DNA from: Undaria pinnatifida
Lineage: Eukaryota > Sar > Phaeophyceae > Laminariales > Alariaceae
Direction: 5' to 3'
DNA: 64,000 nt
Assembly (NCBI GenBank): GCA_012845835.1
Contig: JABAKD010000016.1
Coordinates: 13,241,507 to 13,305,506, forward strand
The translations under genes were made by a program, and so were the position numbers. The notes below the pieces were generated by a model, which saw only the letters and a program-made list of their open reading frames with translations, was not told where the DNA came from and ran no database searches. This document shows positions 9,188-20,044 of this stretch, one piece after another (within the stretch, counting starts at the first letter, position 1; each line of letters starts with the position of its first letter).

Positions 9188-12100
9188 CTAGAAACGGCGC
9201 GGGGGTCACAAAAAAGCAGGGCGAGGGTACACGGGGGAGGGATGGGGGGGGGGAGTACCCATTTGCTGTTTGCCTTAGTTATTGAGAATTGACCACGCAT
9301 CCCTTTTGAGACGGAGCAGAGTTGCTACTCTTAATAGAGACACCTCCAACACTTGGGCGCTCACTACGTTTCTTGCATATAGAACAAAATGTGCTCGTGT
9401 ATCGCATCTCCTTCCTGTTTGGCCGGCTGTGGCTACCATTCATCTCCCAGGAGAGAATATCGATGTCTCGCTACTGTCTAGTGCACCAAACTCTCCATGT
9501 CACATCTGTCTGATTGCATCAGCTCCTCTTAACACATTCCGTTCCTCCATGTACCGCTCACATTCTCCCACCATATATGTTCTACCCTCGCTCGTCTGCA
9601 TTGCCACAAGGGTACTTCCGGGCGCCTTCTTCCTCCTCCTCCTTCTTCCTCCTCCATCCGACTACTGGTATAACTCTTTCTCATTTTTCGCACGTCCAGG
9701 TCGCGTACACGAAGTCGGAGTTTCGGCGTTTTCGCGCAGTCCATTTAGCGGCGCAAATACGTTTGCATTCCTATCTCTTCCCTCAAGTCTCCGTTAATTT
9801 TTAAATGTTCTTCCTATCACGTTCTTTCTTAGCGCCAGCCTTTCCTTTATTTCCTTTCGTTTACTGCTGCCTCGTACCCTCCTAAACCTAGTATCCCTTC
9901 TTGCCTTCCTCCTAGGTCCTGCCATCCCTTCTTGCCTTCCTCCTAGGTCCTGCCATGCTTTCTCTACTTCGCTATTCTCCACCTTCTTCTGCTCGCCCTT
10001 TTGTTGCTCTCTCCCGTACAGCCCTATCAGCTATTGCTAGCAACCCCTTGTTGGGCATGTTCCTCACATTATATTGCCATTTGCGGGATTTGGCACGGGT
10101 GCGGTGGGCCCTTTTGGGAGTTGACTAAAGTATGGCCCGAAAAGCAAAACGAGCGTGCAGCAGTGTATCCGTTAGAAAAAAACTATCTGTTGGGATACTT
10201 ACCATTAATAGAGCAGTCTACAAATATTCATCTACGAGAGCAAGCGTTTCGGTGCATTTGCAAAGTGCGCATTACCCTCCCCCCTCCTTGCCCTGTGGTC
10301 CAGCTTCACCTGGATGCCTATCGCTCGGTCTGGGTCAGCCTGAAAAATCTTCTTGAACTCCCGAGCGTCCACTCCAAACAGGCGTCTGGTGATTGGCTCA
10401 GACAGTCGCACACGCAGAACAGATGTGCCGTCCTCGATTTCAATGACCAGCTGTCGCGATACAAAGGAGGGAGCATCACACGATGGGTGTATGGGGTCGC
10501 TTTCAGCTATTTGCCAATACATGACAATTTCTTGCGGTTTGCATTCAGTCGTTTGCCCTATAGTAATACAGGCCAGCGCACAAGCGCCGACGTTTCTGTC
10601 AAAAGGAAAAGGAGTGTTCGAGATTCCTATCGTGGTGTCCATAAGCGGCCCTACGAGGCGAGATATTCTCGCGCGCAACCCGTACGTTGTGACGCACTCG
10701 CTCCGTTCTTTTCTCGCGAGAGGGAGGCTGAGTCAATTGCTCTTGGTCGCCCGGAGTCCGCTCGGTTCTTGAACGAGACAGAAGTACCGGGTTGTCGCTC
10801 CCGAGCCGGCCACTTTGACGTCGGAAGAAAAGGCGCTGCACCTGCAATCTCAATCGATGGCCGCCCGTTGCTCCAAACCGTAAGCTAACACGAAGCTGGC
10901 AGATAGTCGTCGCACGACACACTCACCGCCGACACGTCAATATTCCACATTCCATGCGTACGTTACCAGTACTTTGACAATTCCGAGGTATTTCATGCAC
11001 AACAACCGCCGAATTTCCTTCACATTTTTCGGATTGCTGCCGTTTCCACGGACGGGCTCAACTCACGAGGTATTTTTTCTTGCGCAGCTTGCAGCCCATC
11101 GTGTCCGAGACCACCGCCTTGACGCGATGCACTCCGCCCGTCACAGACGGTCCTTCCAGGTCCGCCAGAGATGTGTACGGGCTTCGAGGAGGGGGCGTCG
11201 GCTGACCATCCCGCTCCAGCTCATTTCCTGCACAGTGTTAATCAGCACCGGTAAGGACAATAGTGGCAACGGGGTCCTTGTCGGCCGCGGCTGTTACGCA
11301 ATAGGAGTAGGACGTACTTGTGTCGCGCGCCGGCCTGTACCCTTCACGAGGAGTGTAGAACACACGCGACCTACTATAGGTTTTTATCACGCAGCTTGCA
11401 GATCTGAGCATCGACCAAACTGTTCACACTCACAGCCGGCGTGCTTGAAATAAACGCCTTCCTACAAAGAAGGACAATCACTACGTACGGGTAGCTAACT
11501 AACCTTCTCTCAGCGCACCCGACAAGGCATTCCAACCAGCCGCTTATACTCGCGCGTTGGTTCCAATCACCACGCTACCCCCTCCCCCACCTCCCCGAGT
11601 TTTCGATCTCCTGATCGCGTGCCATCTCTAAATCGACCACTACATTTCCATCCCCTCACGCACTGGCCTCCAACTCATCCGCAACCCCTGACCTGAGCTT
11701 CCAGTTCTCGAACGGCCGCGCTTCTTCCCCTTCCAACCGCCCCCACTGCCCCCGCTGCCCCGATCGAAGTCCCCCTCAATATCAGCGATTTCGAAGCTGC
11801 TGTCGCCACGTCCCTCGCGTGATCTGCGTCTTGCGTCCTCCCTCAACCTTTCCTGCTGCTCGCTTGCCGTGACTATTCTGGGGCGCGGAGTAACGGCCGG
11901 CGCCGGCGGCGACATCTCCGGAGGAGAGAGATTTCGCGCAGATCTCGGGCGGGGACTGTCGCTGCGCGTCCCCTGCGTGCCGCCGCCTCGGTTACTGCGC
12001 TCGGGTTCGTCCGGAGGTTGCTGGTACCCGTCGCCTGCATCGATGGACGCGTCGTCAAAGTCGGGCTCTTCCAAGTACTCGAACTCCGGACCGTCGTCTC

Positions 12101-15100
12101 CACTGTCCAGGAACGCCGGCACCTTCTTCGCCTGATTGGGTGCCGGGCACAAAAGCCACGCAACAAAATAAGAGGCCGTTGCAGGGGGCGGGGGGTGGGG
12201 GGGGGGGGGTCATCATCATGCATGGCCGCGATCGTAATACCATCGACCCATCGACCCTCGCATCCCTACAATACTGGGACGGAGCACGTCCGGTTCTCAC
12301 AGACCAGGAAGGGGGGCGAGGGCGGGGACGTACGGCGGTGGAAAACGAGGAGGAATGGTGTGAAGCGCCCAAACATCTGGAAAGTGCAAGACAGGCATCA
12401 CAGTTGGGTTGGGCACCATTCCCGCTTGTGCTAGATGGGGGAGCAGGGGCAGCCGTACTGTAAATACAAAATGCTGCACGCAAGACGAAATTATCTTTTA
12501 TAGCCTAAAAAAACAGCCACTCCTACGGGTCGGGAACAAAAGCAAGGCTAACTTCATTTCAGGATAACCTGTATGGAACAGCTTTTAGCAACGTACGATA
12601 AACCACGCCAAAAGCCTCCGCGCTAAAGCAGATAATGCAACCTACAAAAAACACTTCAGAAGCGATGCAGTCGGCACTCAGCACTTGGCACGCTCCGCTG
12701 ACCTCTTTCCCTCGAGCTCCCCCATCTGACGCTGTGCTTGGACGCGCGCCGTCTGATTTCCGATTATCACTCCTCATCGTCGCCGCCGCCGCCTCCGACG
12801 CGATCCCCCCCCCTCCTTCCCCTCCTCCCCGTCCCTCCCCTCCCCCCCCCAACCCCCTTCCCCCTGACCCCCCCGATCCTCCCCTCCCCTCCCCTCCGCC
12901 CCCCCCCGCGCCCTCTCCTCCTCCTCCTCGCGGAGTTGGAGCAGATTGCGTCACGCCGGCGTAAGGATTGAACACGGCAGAAGGGTAGGCTTGCCCGCGC
13001 GAGCTAACAGTGGCGCCCGAACTGCGCCCCTGCCCGCCAGATCGCGGCTCCACGCCGTCGTCCCGCCGCCCCCGCCTTGTGTCAGCCGCGGGCGGCCCCC
13101 CAGGATCAGGGTCCAAGTACTCCGGCTGTCGGTTGGTTCGCCCACCGGAATCACGGCCTGGGTTATCCGGCTGTCGGTTTGTTCGATCTGCCGGTTGCCG
13201 CGGTCGGCTCTGGCGTGCTCCGCTTCTTCCTGCCTGTCCCGCGCCACCCACACCATTGAGAGGGGAGCGTTCAGTTGCTTCTGTTCCCGGGGTTCGCGCG
13301 GGCGGGGTTTGGCTGTTGCCATCGCTGTTAGCCGTGGCGCTCGAAGCGGTTGTGTTTGACCCACCGGCGCGAGCTGACTCCCTGGCTTCCACGAGAGAAG
13401 ACACCTGTTTGGGCGAATGTTATTGGATGCGAACGAGTTTAAAAGAACACGAAAAGAAAGCCGAGGCTGTCGGTGGGGATTTATGTGGCATATGCCCCTA
13501 AGCATCGGCGCTATTTACACTTCACAAAGGAGAGACATTTAACCAGGCGATCTACGATACTTTCCCGCCACGGCGCATCCGGAAAGTAAGGTGGTAGCAA
13601 ACTGCCGCCCCGCCCCGCCGCACCTTGTGGCCACGGACTAGATCATAGCGATGAGTTAATGTGAGAACAACAACAACAACAACCCTGCCCTGTCCCTGGT
13701 CTCACCTGACCGCCTAGCACGGTGGTGTTATCCGATGAGAGCAGCAGGATTCCTCTTCGCACCCACGGCTCAACCAAGAGGAGCTTCAAACCGGGCGGTG
13801 GGTCCGCCGACAGCCCGTCAATTCGGCGATACTCAAACGCCGCCACCTTCACGATTTAAGCAGCAACCACGGTGCAAGACAGGGCAGGATAAGACCGGAC
13901 AGGACACGACATGACAGAACGGGACAGCGCGGGAAGGTCACCCTGCTGTAGGCACCTCTTTTCGCACACGTCAAAGAGGCCTCTGCCAACTTCCACCTGT
14001 CGTTTGCACCCCACAACGCTCATCGTTCAATGCCGTGATTCTGCACCTCGATCCCCCCCCCAAAAAAAACACAAAAACTGCCCCTACAGCAGCCGTACAG
14101 CAATACCGCCTTGCATGATGGAAATATCTTGTGCGACAACTGTGTTCGTACTTCTTTACCTTGCTCTACACCGAGAAAACAACACATACGAGCGTGTACT
14201 TTCTACTTTTCGGTGGTTTATACCCACAGAGAAAACATTGTAGCAACTCTTTAGGCTTTTCCCACCGCACCCCACGGAACTAGCAGCCCTACCGTCTGTC
14301 TGCCATCCCCCAAGGCCAGCTTGAGCGTGTGGTAGGAGGAGTCGCCGTCCGCCTTTTCCCTCTGCTCGAAATTCTTGCTAATGTCACGTGAGCTCTCCAC
14401 CTGACAACGGAGACAGCAGTGTTCCCGAAGTTGCCAGTTGGTCATGCAATGTAATCGCGAAATCGGCGCGGGAGGGCGAGGGGGGGGGGGGGGGGGGGGG
14501 GGCGGGGGTTACTAATTTGTTGCTTGCCTTGGTCATTTGACGACTGACCACGCATCCCTTCCGAGATGGAGCACCGTTCCTACTCCTAATAGAGACACCT
14601 CCAACATTTGGGCGCTCGTCACGATTCTTCCATACATTACATAGAAAATGTTAGCTTATCCTATCCCCGTCCTGTTTCGCCGTCTGCGGCCACCATCTAT
14701 CTCCTAGGATAGCGATCGTTTCCTCGCTACTCTCTAGTCTACCAAACTCTTCCATGTCACATATTTCAAATTTCATCATCTCCTCAAACGCATCCCGTTC
14801 CTCCTTGTATATTTTACATCCTCCTACTATGTGAGTCCTGCTGTTGTTGTGCCACACGGGCACATATTAGTAGCCACGTCCTCCTCCCCACTACTGATAT
14901 ATCTCGTTCTTCTTCCTGGTAGGTCCAGGGAACTGGTAGGTCCCGGTTTCCTACACGAAATCGCAGTTTCAGCTTTTTCGCGTAGTCCATTGGGCCGTGC
15001 AGGTACGTCTTTCATTCCAATATCTTCCCTCAACATCCCGTGTATCTCTAAATCTCCTCTTTCACTTTTTTTCTTATCGCTAGCCTTTCCCTTTACTCTA

Positions 15101-18100
15101 TTGTTTATTTTATTTCGTCTTGTACCCGCCAAACTTCTCTACAGACAGTACCTCTTCTTGGTCTCCCTCTAAATCGTTCCATGTTTTCTCGACTATGTTA
15201 TCCCATCTTATTCCAGCTCGCCCTTTTGTTATTTTTTCCCATACAGCCCTATCAAACTATGGCTGGCAACCTCTTTTCCGGCATATTCTGTACTTTATGT
15301 TGCTTTCTGTACTTTATGCTGCAATTTCAACTTCCTCACGTCTCTGTTTGTTTTAAGTGGGTACGTTCCTAGTTCTGCTCTTAATACTGTATTACTCGTC
15401 GTACTTGAGCATCCTAGTAAATTTTTAGTTGCTGCCACCTGTACTGTTTCCAGTTGTTTTATGAACTTCGCGTTCCTTTCCTATACTTCTCCTGCATACT
15501 CGTACTCGAACTTTGGTACGATCACATTCATCAGAGTACATACTTTAATCCTATTAATAGTGTCAAGGTGCGGGTCTGTTAGTCGCATCCATCTTGCCTA
15601 CTTGTGATTTACCTTTTTCTATTACTTTCGCATGTGTGCATCTCAAGAGCAGTCCTTTGAGATCTCTAGGCCAAGGTACATATATTGGTTTACGGTCGGT
15701 CGTTCACCTTCTCCCCACTTTCATTTGAAATTTACCGGAGTCACCTTATCTTCGTTACATACAACCACTTACTGCGCACTTGTTCACGTTCGCTGTCACT
15801 CTCCATTTCCTAGTGTACGCTGGTGCTTTCTCTATCTATTTCTGCAATCCTTCGGGCGTTTCTGATATTCCCACGAAATCCTCCGCAAACATCAATTCCG
15901 ACACCGTATCTTCCCCCATCGTGACTCCTTGCTTCGCTGCTTCGACTGCTACTATCATGTCCTTAATATATACTGGTACCTTGAATAGATTGGGTGATAG
16001 TGTACATCTCTGTGCAAATCCTTGTAAAATATCAACATATTGGGATATTTCCCCGCCCAACATTACATCTCTTCTCGCACATTCCGTCAAATTTTCCATA
16101 ATTCTCCACATCTTTTCTCTATTCCCAATTTTCCACATATTTTTCCACCACCCATTCCTCCATACCGTGTCATAGGCCTTCTGTATATCTAGGAAGAAAC
16201 AGTACGTCGTTAGCCCGGCATCTTTCCTACCTTGAATTATCTTACATAATGTGTACACATGGTCTGTATACGCAACTACGGTTTGGCCTGAATCCTGCTT
16301 GCCCTTCGCTTCGTCTTTTGGCCTTCTCTAACATTGTTCCCATTCTATCGTGATCGTTCAAAATCTTGCAGATTGTTTTTCCTACGGTGCTTGATGGCGT
16401 TATCCCTCGGCAGTTCCCCGGGTCAGCCTTCTCTCCTTTCTTGAATAAGTTTACGACTACTCCTTCTATCCACCTCTTAGGCGCGTACTCGTTTTCCATA
16501 TCCAATTATAGAACACAACCATCATAGTACGCATTCCTTCTCCCCCGCACTTCAAAAATGCATTCATTATTTTGTCTGCCCCTGCTGCCTTTCTATTCTC
16601 GAGTTTAGGCACACACTTCTTTGCTTCTCATCTTGTGAACTCTCTCTGTACCACGGTTTTCCCTTTCTGACGCACCTACGTTCGCCTCTGCCCACGCGTT
16701 GATTTCCTTCTGGAATTCTGCGTCAAACGCTTCGTTGTCTGTGGGTGTGCCTAGTTTGCGGTAACGTTCTACAAGTACTTCCCTCTTTCCCTTCGAGCTA
16801 CGATTGATAACCATTTTACCGTTATGTGCTCTTAATGTAGCTATTCCCGTGTCTGCCTCGCCTGCTTGTTGACCCAGTATCCATTTTATCCCTACCCACA
16901 TCTGCCTCATCCCGCCATTAAAGTCTTCGTATGTTTTATAGATTACGTCTTTCCATAATCCCTTCTTTCTCTACCATCTCTTTTACGTTATTCCCATCCT
17001 GCCGTTGTTTTACTCGATGTATATCGTGCGTACGCCTCTCTCCTTGCTCTAATAGCCTCTTTTACTTCCTCGCCCCCCAATTTCACCGCTCTGTTGCATA
17101 TTATCAAAATTGTTCCCTATCACTTTACTTGCTGTGTTCTTGACCAATTGCTCCCATCCTTCCATAATCCTGTCTCCTGCACTATCTCCTTCCGTATCGT
17201 TCTCTGTTGTACCTATGCTTTTCAACAGCCCGGAAGAACGCTCTGCATTCTTGGACATCGCTTCTTGGAACTCTCGCTGTTTTTCTTTTACTTCTAGTTA
17301 ATCTATTCTCCATCTGTACAATTTCCTACCGGTGGTGGGGGGGGGGGGAGTCACGAACAAAACATAGCCACGAAAAACGCGACGTACAGGGCGTGTGTGT
17401 ACGCTTGCATCCACGCGGATCCAAATACAGACGGGTTCAAGTCAACCGACGGAAATATATTCCCCGGTGAATGTCCAGGCTATTTTTCTCGATTCAGACC
17501 TTGAGAGTGCGCACATGTCTTCTATGTGACGTTGCGAAGACCTCACCTGTCGTTTTGTTTTTGTTTTCGCCTGATTTTTCGTCAGTTAAGATTTTTTTGA
17601 AGAATTTGGACAACCTTAAACCAAACATTTTTGGCAGAAAAAAAAACAAAAAAAAACGGGAGGTCAGGCCTCGGGATGGCTCGAACACATGTGCAAAATG
17701 TCAGGGTCTATCTCTCAATAATGGAGTGGACATTTGGATGTTTGTGCGTAGAAATGCGCAAGATATGTTGTTTCCTTCAAACGACTTGGTGTCAGTGCGG
17801 GATCCAGCTTTTCGTTCTATTTTGCTTAATATTGAACATACGCAGGTCAGATCTTCGATCTTTTGCGCGAAAAATTCTACAGAGATGCCTTGGAGTACCT
17901 CCAACCGGGTCGTGAAAAATGCGGCGCAATCGTTCTTTTCATCCCCCTTTGGAAAAAAACTGAAGACATATTGAGAAATATAAAGGCCTGTCATTTGTCG
18001 ATACGCGTTTCGCTCCAAGAGACAGCCCGAGCCCGCTGTAAAAAAGAAAAGTGGCCATGTCACCCTCTCACCCTCTTACACTGGTTGTGGGGGTCAGTAC

Positions 18101-18793
18101 CATACCAAATATTCACCCTTTGACTAGATATTGCGAGCGACATTCGTGGGCGAGAGAATTTCCGCCCTTCAACTTCAACCAGAGCCTGTAGTGTAGCTCG
18201 TTCGTGACGTATAGCAACATCAGACGGATAAATGCCACACACTGCTGGCTGTCAGAAGGGCAGCGCGCTTCAATCATCATTTCCAACAATGGCTCGTTCG
18301 TGACGTATACGTGGCATCATTGGACGGAGAACTATCAATACCGCTTCCCCCGCAGAAGAGCATCGTTTTCCAATCGGCGATTGCAGCAACAAGGTGAAAA
18401 AAGTTGTCAATGTTACACCCCCCCCCCCCCCGCCGGCCTCAAGTGCATGGTCTCAAGAGTACCACCATGCACGATAACGAGGACACCCCCCCCCTGCGTT
18501 TGCCTCGAGACTCGGGTTACCTCAAAACTCCGACCCAAACCATCCCCAAACTCAGCACCCACCTGCACCACCATCTTGCCCTCCACCCGCGACTTCACCA
18601 TGTCCCCGACCCCCGCCGGTAGACACGCCTCGCCAGCCTCCCGGAGATCACACGCCAAAAATATCCGGTAAATTTCTTCCTGTGTGGACTGAGGTCCGCC
18701 GGCACCATTCCCTCCTCCAAGGCAGTGAAGTATCCAGTCCTGTCGCAGGTGTACCCCGAGGCTTGCTAAGGACTGTCGCAGTTGTGCTGCAGC
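8954..18793 (-). CDS. RMI1: RMI1, RecQ-mediated genome instability protein 1
   Basis: RMI1 works with a RecQ helicase and topoisomerase III to dissolve double Holliday junctions in the nucleus. Exons in coding order: 18563-18793 (N-terminal helical domain, FLACDLREAGEACLPAG), 14293-14400 and 13706-13846 (OB fold 1, with KLLLVEPWVRRGILLL and NTTVLGGQ), about 12685-13404 (starts VSSLVEARE, then a Gly/Pro/Arg-rich linker), about 11693-12131 (acidic then Arg/Ser-rich linker), a doubtful piece near 10620-10700, 10310-10450 (OB fold 2, IEIEDGTSVLRVRLSEP) and 8954-9187 (C-terminal helix, stop TAG). Most junctions are GT-AG and phase 0, and the order matches human RMI1. The start-codon exon lies above 18793 and was not found. 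Two sense-oriented LINE fragments sit in its introns. The assignment is from remembered family sequence; a profile search would settle it. Confidence 0.85.
8982..9002. repeat. Perfect 9 bp inverted repeat inside last RMI1 exon
   Basis: AGACGACGA, a three-base loop CAA, then TCGTCGTCT. It lies near the stop codon and codes for part of DDDCRRLL, so it may simply reflect Asp and Arg codons. Confidence 0.6.
9218..10090 (-). mobile_element. LINE fragment E1 (3' end only) in last RMI1 intron
   Basis: Homologous along its length to 14473-15320. It contains only the C-terminal part of the retrotransposon ORF and the 3' untranslated region, so it is strongly 5' truncated. The 3' end, at the low coordinate, is a C-rich tract that ends in the same CCTCGCCCT as copy E2. 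The coding part is broken by stops and by a 30 bp tandem duplication (about 9893-9952). It lies only about 30 bases upstream of the acceptor of the last RMI1 exon. Confidence 0.75.
10310..10450 (-). CDS. RMI1: RMI1 exon, core of C-terminal OB fold
   Basis: 47 codons between GCGACAG and the donor CAG|GTGAAG, phase 0 at both ends. LVIEIEDGTSVLRVRLSEP and RRLFGVDAREFKKIFQ match the ISDGSVYLDVDF and LIGFSVAEMK blocks of the RMI1 OB2 domain, which binds RMI2 in animals. Upstream residues LRARISRLVGPLM (about 10640-10680) look like the first strand of the same fold, but I could not place the intron between them. Confidence 0.8.
10900..11692. other. RMI1 intron, nothing else recognised
   Basis: Sequence between the Arg/Ser-rich exon and the C-terminal OB fold exon. 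A short additional RMI1 exon may be hidden here. No repeat shared with the rest of the window was noticed. Confidence 0.4.
11693..12131 (-). CDS. RMI1: RMI1 exon, acidic and Arg/Ser-rich linker
   Basis: Begins after the acceptor CCCAATCAG with AKKVPAFLDSGDDGPEFEYL and ends at a tentative donor CAG|GTCAGG. The amino acid composition (acidic patch, then RRRSREGRGDSSFEIADIEG) suits a regulatory linker. No domain is recognised. The frame stays open to a stop at 11640. Confidence 0.65.
12178..12684. other. RMI1 intron with poly-G tract
   Basis: Intron between the two linker exons. It contains a G run with few interruptions at about 12185-12211. No other feature seen. Confidence 0.5.
12685..13404 (-). 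CDS. RMI1: RMI1 exon, end of OB fold 1 and disordered linker
   Basis: Starts after AAACAG with VSSLVEARE, which continues VLGGQ of the exon before. The remainder is low-complexity Gly, Pro, Arg and Ser, including a long Gly/Glu run, as expected for the unstructured middle of RMI1. Several in-phase donors exist (near 12685 and 12703), so the 3' border is approximate. The polyproline frame on the other strand is its shadow. Confidence 0.7.
13628..13684 (+). repeat. Tail of the (AAC)n-ended element, isolated copy
   Basis: TGGCCACGGACTAGATCAT, then GAGTTAATGTGAG and five AAC units, match the right end of the insertion at 29603-30278. Only the tail is present, inside an RMI1 intron and antisense to the gene. 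Such isolated 3' ends are typical of 5'-truncated retroposons. Confidence 0.6.
13706..13846 (-). CDS. RMI1: RMI1 exon, core of OB fold 1
   Basis: 47 codons, phase 0 at both ends, donor CAG|GTGAGA. The segment DPPPGLKLLLVEPWVRRG followed by ILLLSSDNTTVLGGQ matches the most conserved block of RMI1 (PPG-KLLI...RxGVLLL...VLGG). Confidence 0.88.
14293..14400 (-). CDS. RMI1: RMI1 exon, first strands of OB fold 1
   Basis: 36 codons between GTTGTCAG and the donor ACG|GTAGGG, phase 0 at both ends. VESSRDISKNFEQ continues GKMVVQ of the preceding exon, and HTLKLALGDGRQT is the strand corresponding to MLQLTDG in animal RMI1. Confidence 0.82.
14651..15132 (-). pseudogene. LINE E2 C-terminal region with Cys-His motif, broken
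   Basis: Two frames, 15132-14827 and 14863-14651. The first ends ATNMCPCGTTTAGLT. The second continues CPVW-like sequence into RTHIVGGCKIYKEERDAFEE and ILGDRWWPQTAKQDGD. Together they resemble the C-terminal zinc-knuckle segment (CxCx..H..C) of non-LTR elements. They are joined by a frameshift near 14850. Confidence 0.7.
15836..16505 (-). pseudogene. Reverse transcriptase of LINE E2, broken
   Basis: Two overlapping frames together carry most of an RT palm: CRGITPSSTVGKTICKILND, EGQAGFRPNRSCV, CFFLDIQKAYDTVWRNG (motif A, catalytic Asp present), ILQGFAQRCTLSPNLF (motif B region, with Q-R where Q-G is usual) and LMFAEDFVGI (motif C). In motif C the usual Asp-Asp pair is Glu-Asp, which would abolish catalysis. 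A frameshift near 16250 separates the fingers from the palm. Confidence 0.85.
16605..16910 (-). pseudogene. LINE E2 region upstream of the RT domain
   Basis: QMWVGIKWILGQQAGEADTG and KREVLVERYRKLGTPTDNEA are typical of the segment between endonuclease and RT in this LINE type. A related fragment lies at 17049-17258 (DRIMEGWEQLVKNTASKVIG). They are separated by frame breaks. Confidence 0.65.
17350..18560. other. RMI1 first visible intron, no further element recognised
   Basis: Between LINE E2 and the N-terminal RMI1 exon. GCTCGTTCGTGACGTATA occurs twice (18197 and 18292). A C run sits at 18418-18431. Frames at 17471-17974 (+) and 17701-18063 (-) show no family resemblance. Confidence 0.4.
18563..18793 (-). 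CDS. RMI1: RMI1 exon, N-terminal helical domain
   Basis: 77 codons between the acceptor CTCCCAG and the donor CAG|GTGGGT. It encodes LRQDWILHCL, then EEIYRIFLACDLREAG and CLPAGVGDMV, matching the W...C and F...DLR...LP pattern of the RMI1 N-terminal domain (DUF1767). It begins without a Met, so an upstream exon is needed. Confidence 0.8.
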
Positions 18794-19195
18794 CTGGGAG
18801 TGTTGTGGTATAATTCAGGCGGTGATAATGCAGACGATCGTGTTCGTTAGTGTTGCCAGCATTGACGAGTTGCATGTGCATATGGAATTCATCAAGGTTT
18901 GGAGGCGTTAATTGGGTCTACCAGCGCTGACGAGTTCTAGTAAATATATCAATGGAGTCAATTCATCTTTGGGGGCGTAAAGGTAAGTGCGTAACCGCCA
19001 TAGCTCTCCCTGAGGGTGCGACCGTCAGAGCTCTCACCCGAGGCAAGCCATCGGGATGGTCGATCGAATTGGCGGAGACCGAGCCGCTAAGGTATCGACG
19101 CGGCCCTGGCAGCTGGCAGCCCCCCGAGCGCTGCTTTGGGCTCAAATTTTAACCTTCCCGTAAGACCTCCGGGGCATTTTTGCAATACCCTGTGC

Positions 19196-19305
19196 GTGTA
19201 TATATTCAAAAAATAAAAATACACTCCAGCTGTGAGATCGAAGATTGTGTCGAAACTCGTCTTGCAAGCTGTGTGTGATACTCCGATCCCATAGGTATCA
19301 ACAAT
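19196..19305 (+). repeat. R250 repeat, 5' portion
   Basis: AAAAATACACTCCAGCTGTG, GAGATCGAAG and TGCAAGCTGTGTGTGATACT match other copies. The copy stops after the ACTCCGATC block. Confidence 0.75.
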
Positions 19306-19730
19306 CATTGATGTTGCTGTTTCGTGCTCACTAACTACGACGACCATTCCCTCAAGACGTAGAAATCGCGACCTACTACTGTGTCTCTACTTATGAACAT
19401 GGATATCACATCATACGTACGATACTCGCAAAAGAAGCAGCAGCACTTGACTTGACTTGAATTCAATCATTTGGCAGTTGCCATTTGCTTGTACTGTTCC
19501 ACGTAACCTTGACAGTTGTAATAGACATATAGTATATATAATACCTGGTATGTACCATCAGGAGCAAATACGTTCAGAGAAGGCAGGAATTCGGCATGTG
19601 ACGGATGCCACCGTCAAGACTTGTTGTTTACATACTAGGTTTAGTGTGGGGATTCCCCGAACGGTGGCTCGTCGGAAGTCGAAACTGTTGTCTCCTTACA
19701 TATACTACCAGGAATCAAGAGAGGATATAG

Positions 19731-20035
19731 AGTAAAGTATAGTATAGTATAGTACCAGGTATAGTATGGTATAGTATAGTATAGTATAGTATAGTATAGT
19801 ACTCCGGAGTGTAGTATAGTGTAGTATAGTATAGTATAGTAGAGTATAGTATGGTATAGTATAGTGCCAGGTATAGTATGGTATAGTATAGTATAGTATA
19901 GTACTCCGGAGTAAAGTATGGTGTGGTATAGTATAGTAGAGTATAGTATGGTATAGTATAGTATAGTAAAGTACTCCGTAGTAAAATATAGTGTGGTATA
20001 GTAAAGTACTCCGGAGTTTAGTATAGTGCAGTAGC
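19731..20035. repeat. (TATAG)n satellite with regular ACTCCGGAGT palindromes
   Basis: A pentanucleotide TATAG array with point variants. It is interrupted by the palindrome ACTCCGGAGT at about 19800, 19902 and 20009, and by the variant ACTCCGTAGT at about 19974. CCAGG interruptions at about 19756 and 19871 add a longer period of roughly 110 bp. Confidence 0.9.
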
Positions 20036-20044
20036 AGGAGCCCC

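Larger units (their letters stand above)
14473..17340 (-). mobile_element. LINE (non-LTR retrotransposon) copy E2 in an RMI1 intron
   Basis: A degenerate, 5'-truncated non-LTR element in the sense direction of RMI1. On the minus strand it reads from pre-RT sequence (17258 to 16605) through the reverse transcriptase (16505-15836) to a C-terminal region with a Cys-His motif (CPCGTTTAGLTHIV-like, split between two frames at 15132-14651). It ends in a long C tract, seen as G at 14480-14502. No apurinic endonuclease domain is visible upstream, so the 5' end was probably lost on insertion. Another G run at 17336-17350 marks the other border. The frame is broken in several places, so the copy is dead. 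Confidence 0.85.

Noticed and set aside
10001..10888. 295-codon plus-strand open frame
   Set aside because: It lies antisense to the RMI1 OB-fold exon and overlaps the end of LINE E1. Its translation has no coherent domain, whereas the minus strand gives a recognisable exon with splice sites.
12635..12971. Polyproline plus-strand frames
   Set aside because: They are the reverse reading of the Gly-rich linker exon of RMI1.
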